From assembly GCA_024362935.1 (NCBI GenBank), contig JANCRA010000011.1, forward strand, positions 6,999,501 through 7,063,500: a stretch of 64,000 bases of DNA, given 5' to 3'. A program made the translations under genes and the position numbers. This document shows, piece after piece, positions 61,701 to 64,000 of this stretch; the first letter of the stretch is position 1, and each line of letters begins with the position of its first letter. This stretch comes from Setophaga petechia (Eukaryota; Chordata; Aves; Passeriformes; Parulidae). Under the pieces are notes generated by a model. It ran no database searches and was not told where the DNA came from. It saw only the letters and a program-made list of their open reading frames with translations.

Positions 61701-64000
61701 CTTCTTGTGTTTTAACAAATAATTGTGCAATATTCAAATTTTCATCCCTGACCTCACCAGCTTCCTCTATTAAAGTCTTATGTTGGTATCACCCTCTCAT
61801 AGATGCAGCAGTTCTTTCTAGGCCGATGATTCCTGTCTTATTATAAAATTTTTTCCACTCAAATTAAGAGTCTCTTAAAAATTATTTAAAATTGTTTTTA
61901 AAAGCTAGGTAGCTGAAATATCAGGTGATTATTTAAAACCTGCATAATACTCCCACAGTGTGTCTTTGTTGGTTCCTTTCACTGAAGCTAAAAATGCCAG
62001 TCAAAGCCATGCTATGCAAAGACTTAACTTTAGCTAGTAAGGCAGCCTTTATTGAATTTTCTATGTTTATGGAGGGGAAAAAGATACAATGAAAAAAATA
62101 TACCAGAGGAATAGTAGGTAACTGTCAGTATTGAATTGATATTGGATGCATACATATGCCATTATGGATTTTTTCTTTCCTGTAACAGTCTACTTATGTT
62201 CCATAATTTCATCTATGAAAAGGCAGAGAAAGTGTTCGTCCATAGCTTTTCTTTTATTTGTGTGATTTTTTTCTGCTCTTGTTCCTGTGCTAAGGCCCTC
62301 TTGATTTTGATCTTGCTCATCTGCAAACAAAAGACATGATGAAGACCTGAAACTAAGAGCTTTTTTTTACTGAAATTTCATATATTTGTTTATTTTCATC
62401 AAAGTGAACCAGGATATAAGGGTTCTGCAAACCTATCCCATGTACCTGAGAAAACTCTCTTGCCTTCCTTGCTAAGTATACAACAAAACCATGTTTTTAA
62501 ATAATAATTATTTATTGAAAAGTGACTTAATAGTTGCAATGTTGAATGTTATTTTTAGGGAGTTTGGCTCATTTTTCTTTTGCTTTTTTTTTTGTATATA
62601 CAATATTTACATAATGTTACATTATCCAACCTTTAAACATTGTCTGGGCACACTTCTGAGGCAGTATTAGTAGCCACAATTTTGTCTCTGACCACCGTTA
62701 TTACAGAGTTAGTATTTTCATTTTCAAAAAAGATTTCAAATCTAGGAACAAATTACTGATGTAATATGAGCCTCCTTCATTGATGCAAATACTGCAGTCA
62801 AATGTCAAGATGAGTTCAGAGTCAAGAAGACAGTCAAGGAGAAATTGACAAACTGAAGGTTCTTATCTGTTAAAAAAGGTCAGTGCAGGAGGCCTGTGGC
62901 AAATGAGCCACCAGCAGTTCAGATGTGATGCCAGTGCCAGGCTGTCCCCCATGGCTGTCAGAAGGTATCTGCTGTTTTTCTAGGCAGTCCAAACCATCAG
63001 CTACAGCAGAAATAAGATAGAAAAAGGTACTGAGGATATTATGACCAGCTTTCTCAGGAGACCAGCTGCATGTCCTTCCAGTATCCCCGAGAAAATTTTG
63101 TCAGCACTCACAGAAGGAATAATTTCTAAGGAACTCCATTTCTTAACTCTCCAAGGTATTTTAGAGATGTTCTGTATTTAGCAGATGTTGCTTCTAGGGT
63201 TAAGAAAGTTGGCTGCTTGTAAGTTATGAGATAATGTTCTAGGTACTGGACAAGTTCTAAGTGTCCCTAAGAACTAAGACACCAGAAGTAGTATGGAAAT
63301 ATCATTGCAGCAGAAAAGATTATTGAAAACTCAAAAAACTGCCAAAATTTCTGTGAGTAAATTCTTAGGTACCAAGGAAGTGATACCTGAAACAGATCTC
63401 TGAACAGAAGAATTCCCTCAATGGGTGGGTGAGCGAGTTTGTGTATATGAGTGTAGATATAATTTGGTGACATCATTAGAAAAATTTTAAATTATATTCT
63501 TACAGTATAGTTTTTATCAAAGAAAGAGTATAAATAACTTTACATTTTATAAAATAGTGCACTGAAGAAGAATGATTTTGCAAAAATCATTTTTTTTTCT
63601 TAAGATGTGGCATAGTCATTGTATGCTAAGACATGACACTTGGACTTCAAAAGCATATTTAAATACTTAATTCAGATCTGCTAGAAAAATTCCCAAGTCA
63701 AACACTTTTCTTCTGATAAAGGCTACACTTTGTTCAGGTGATGTGTAACTAAATTGAGCTCTGACACTCTCTAAAGTGTTTAAATATATTCCTTTTTTTT
63801 CCTCAGGATAGATCAGAATTTTGAAATGAACACCTCCATTATTCTGGCTTTAATATGCTTCATGTTAATAAGATAAATTAAGTGTATTTGGGAAAACAAG
63901 ACCAATGTCATAAACATTTGTGCCCAACAGAAAACAAAAGTTTAGAATCAGGGAATGGAAGAGCAGATTATAGGATAAAAAAATTATCTCAGATATTTTT
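58743..64000. other. Unique AT-rich non-coding DNA
   Basis: No gene is supported. Frames are at most 87 codons with no recognisable domain. Minor structures are AAAATATT-TT-AATATTTT (59,153-59,170), a 10-bp stem at 61,138-61,172 and AATGATTTT-GCA-AAAATCATT (63,571-63,591). The rest is AT-rich single-copy text with A and T tracts. Confidence 0.65.
61138..61172. repeat. Inverted repeat, 10-bp perfect arms, 15-nt loop
   Basis: ACCACAACTA (61,138-61,147) is the exact reverse complement of TAGTTGTGGT (61,163-61,172). Each arm carries a TGTGGT (RUNX-type) core, facing in opposite directions. No repeat family is recognised. Confidence 0.75.

Noticed and set aside
1..64000. CRISPR array, bacterial operon or phage-like system
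   Set aside because: There are no regularly spaced direct repeats and no dense coding; the composition and the CR1/LTR content are avian.

Overview
This window looks like non-coding nuclear DNA from a bird. The evidence is the repeat content. There are six pieces of CR1 LINE retrotransposon, with the avian 3' tail (ATTCTATGAT-type octamers) visible at about 9,703, 51,400 and 58,725. There are also two copies of a long terminal repeat (LTR) of the ERVL-like family that is widespread in birds. The DNA is AT-rich (about one third G+C by eye) and CpG-poor. I found no operons, ribosome binding sites, rRNA, convincing tRNA, CRISPR array or cellular protein-coding exon. Nearly all open reading frames are under 125 codons, as expected by chance in 64 kb of AT-rich DNA. 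The window is best read as a gene desert or the inside of a very large intron.

Layout. 1-9,700: unique AT-rich DNA with one conserved-looking block near 2,085-2,330 and a perfect CRE site at 9,637. 9,703-10,178: CR1, minus strand. 10,180-19,674: unique DNA with a 22-bp perfect palindrome, a 23-nt near-palindrome and a TAA microsatellite. 19,675-19,955: 5' part of an ERVL-like LTR, minus strand, followed by an unexplained block to about 21,020. 21,020-28,560: unique DNA holding several strong hairpins, including a perfect 22-bp stem at 26,257-26,314. 28,560-29,083: older CR1, minus strand, whose ORF2-tail frame is still open. 29,084-34,682: unique. 34,683-34,846: short CR1, plus strand. 34,847-43,053: unique, with conserved-looking blocks. 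43,054-43,789: solo LTR, minus strand, split by a CR1 fragment and carrying an expanded GAATAA microsatellite. 43,790-51,224: unique DNA plus a C-rich, GC-rich island at 49,258-49,645 and a GC-richer block with a perfect D-box at 46,492. 51,225-51,411: old CR1, plus strand. 51,412-58,214: unique. 58,215-58,742: CR1, plus strand. 58,743-64,000: unique.

No genes work together here. Any function would be regulatory or transcriptional, and the sequence alone cannot show it. I did not find a previously undescribed biological system. The most distinctive items are the perfect inverted repeats (above all 26,257-26,314), the nested LTR/CR1/microsatellite locus at 43 kb, and a few candidate conserved non-coding elements that a cross-species alignment would settle.
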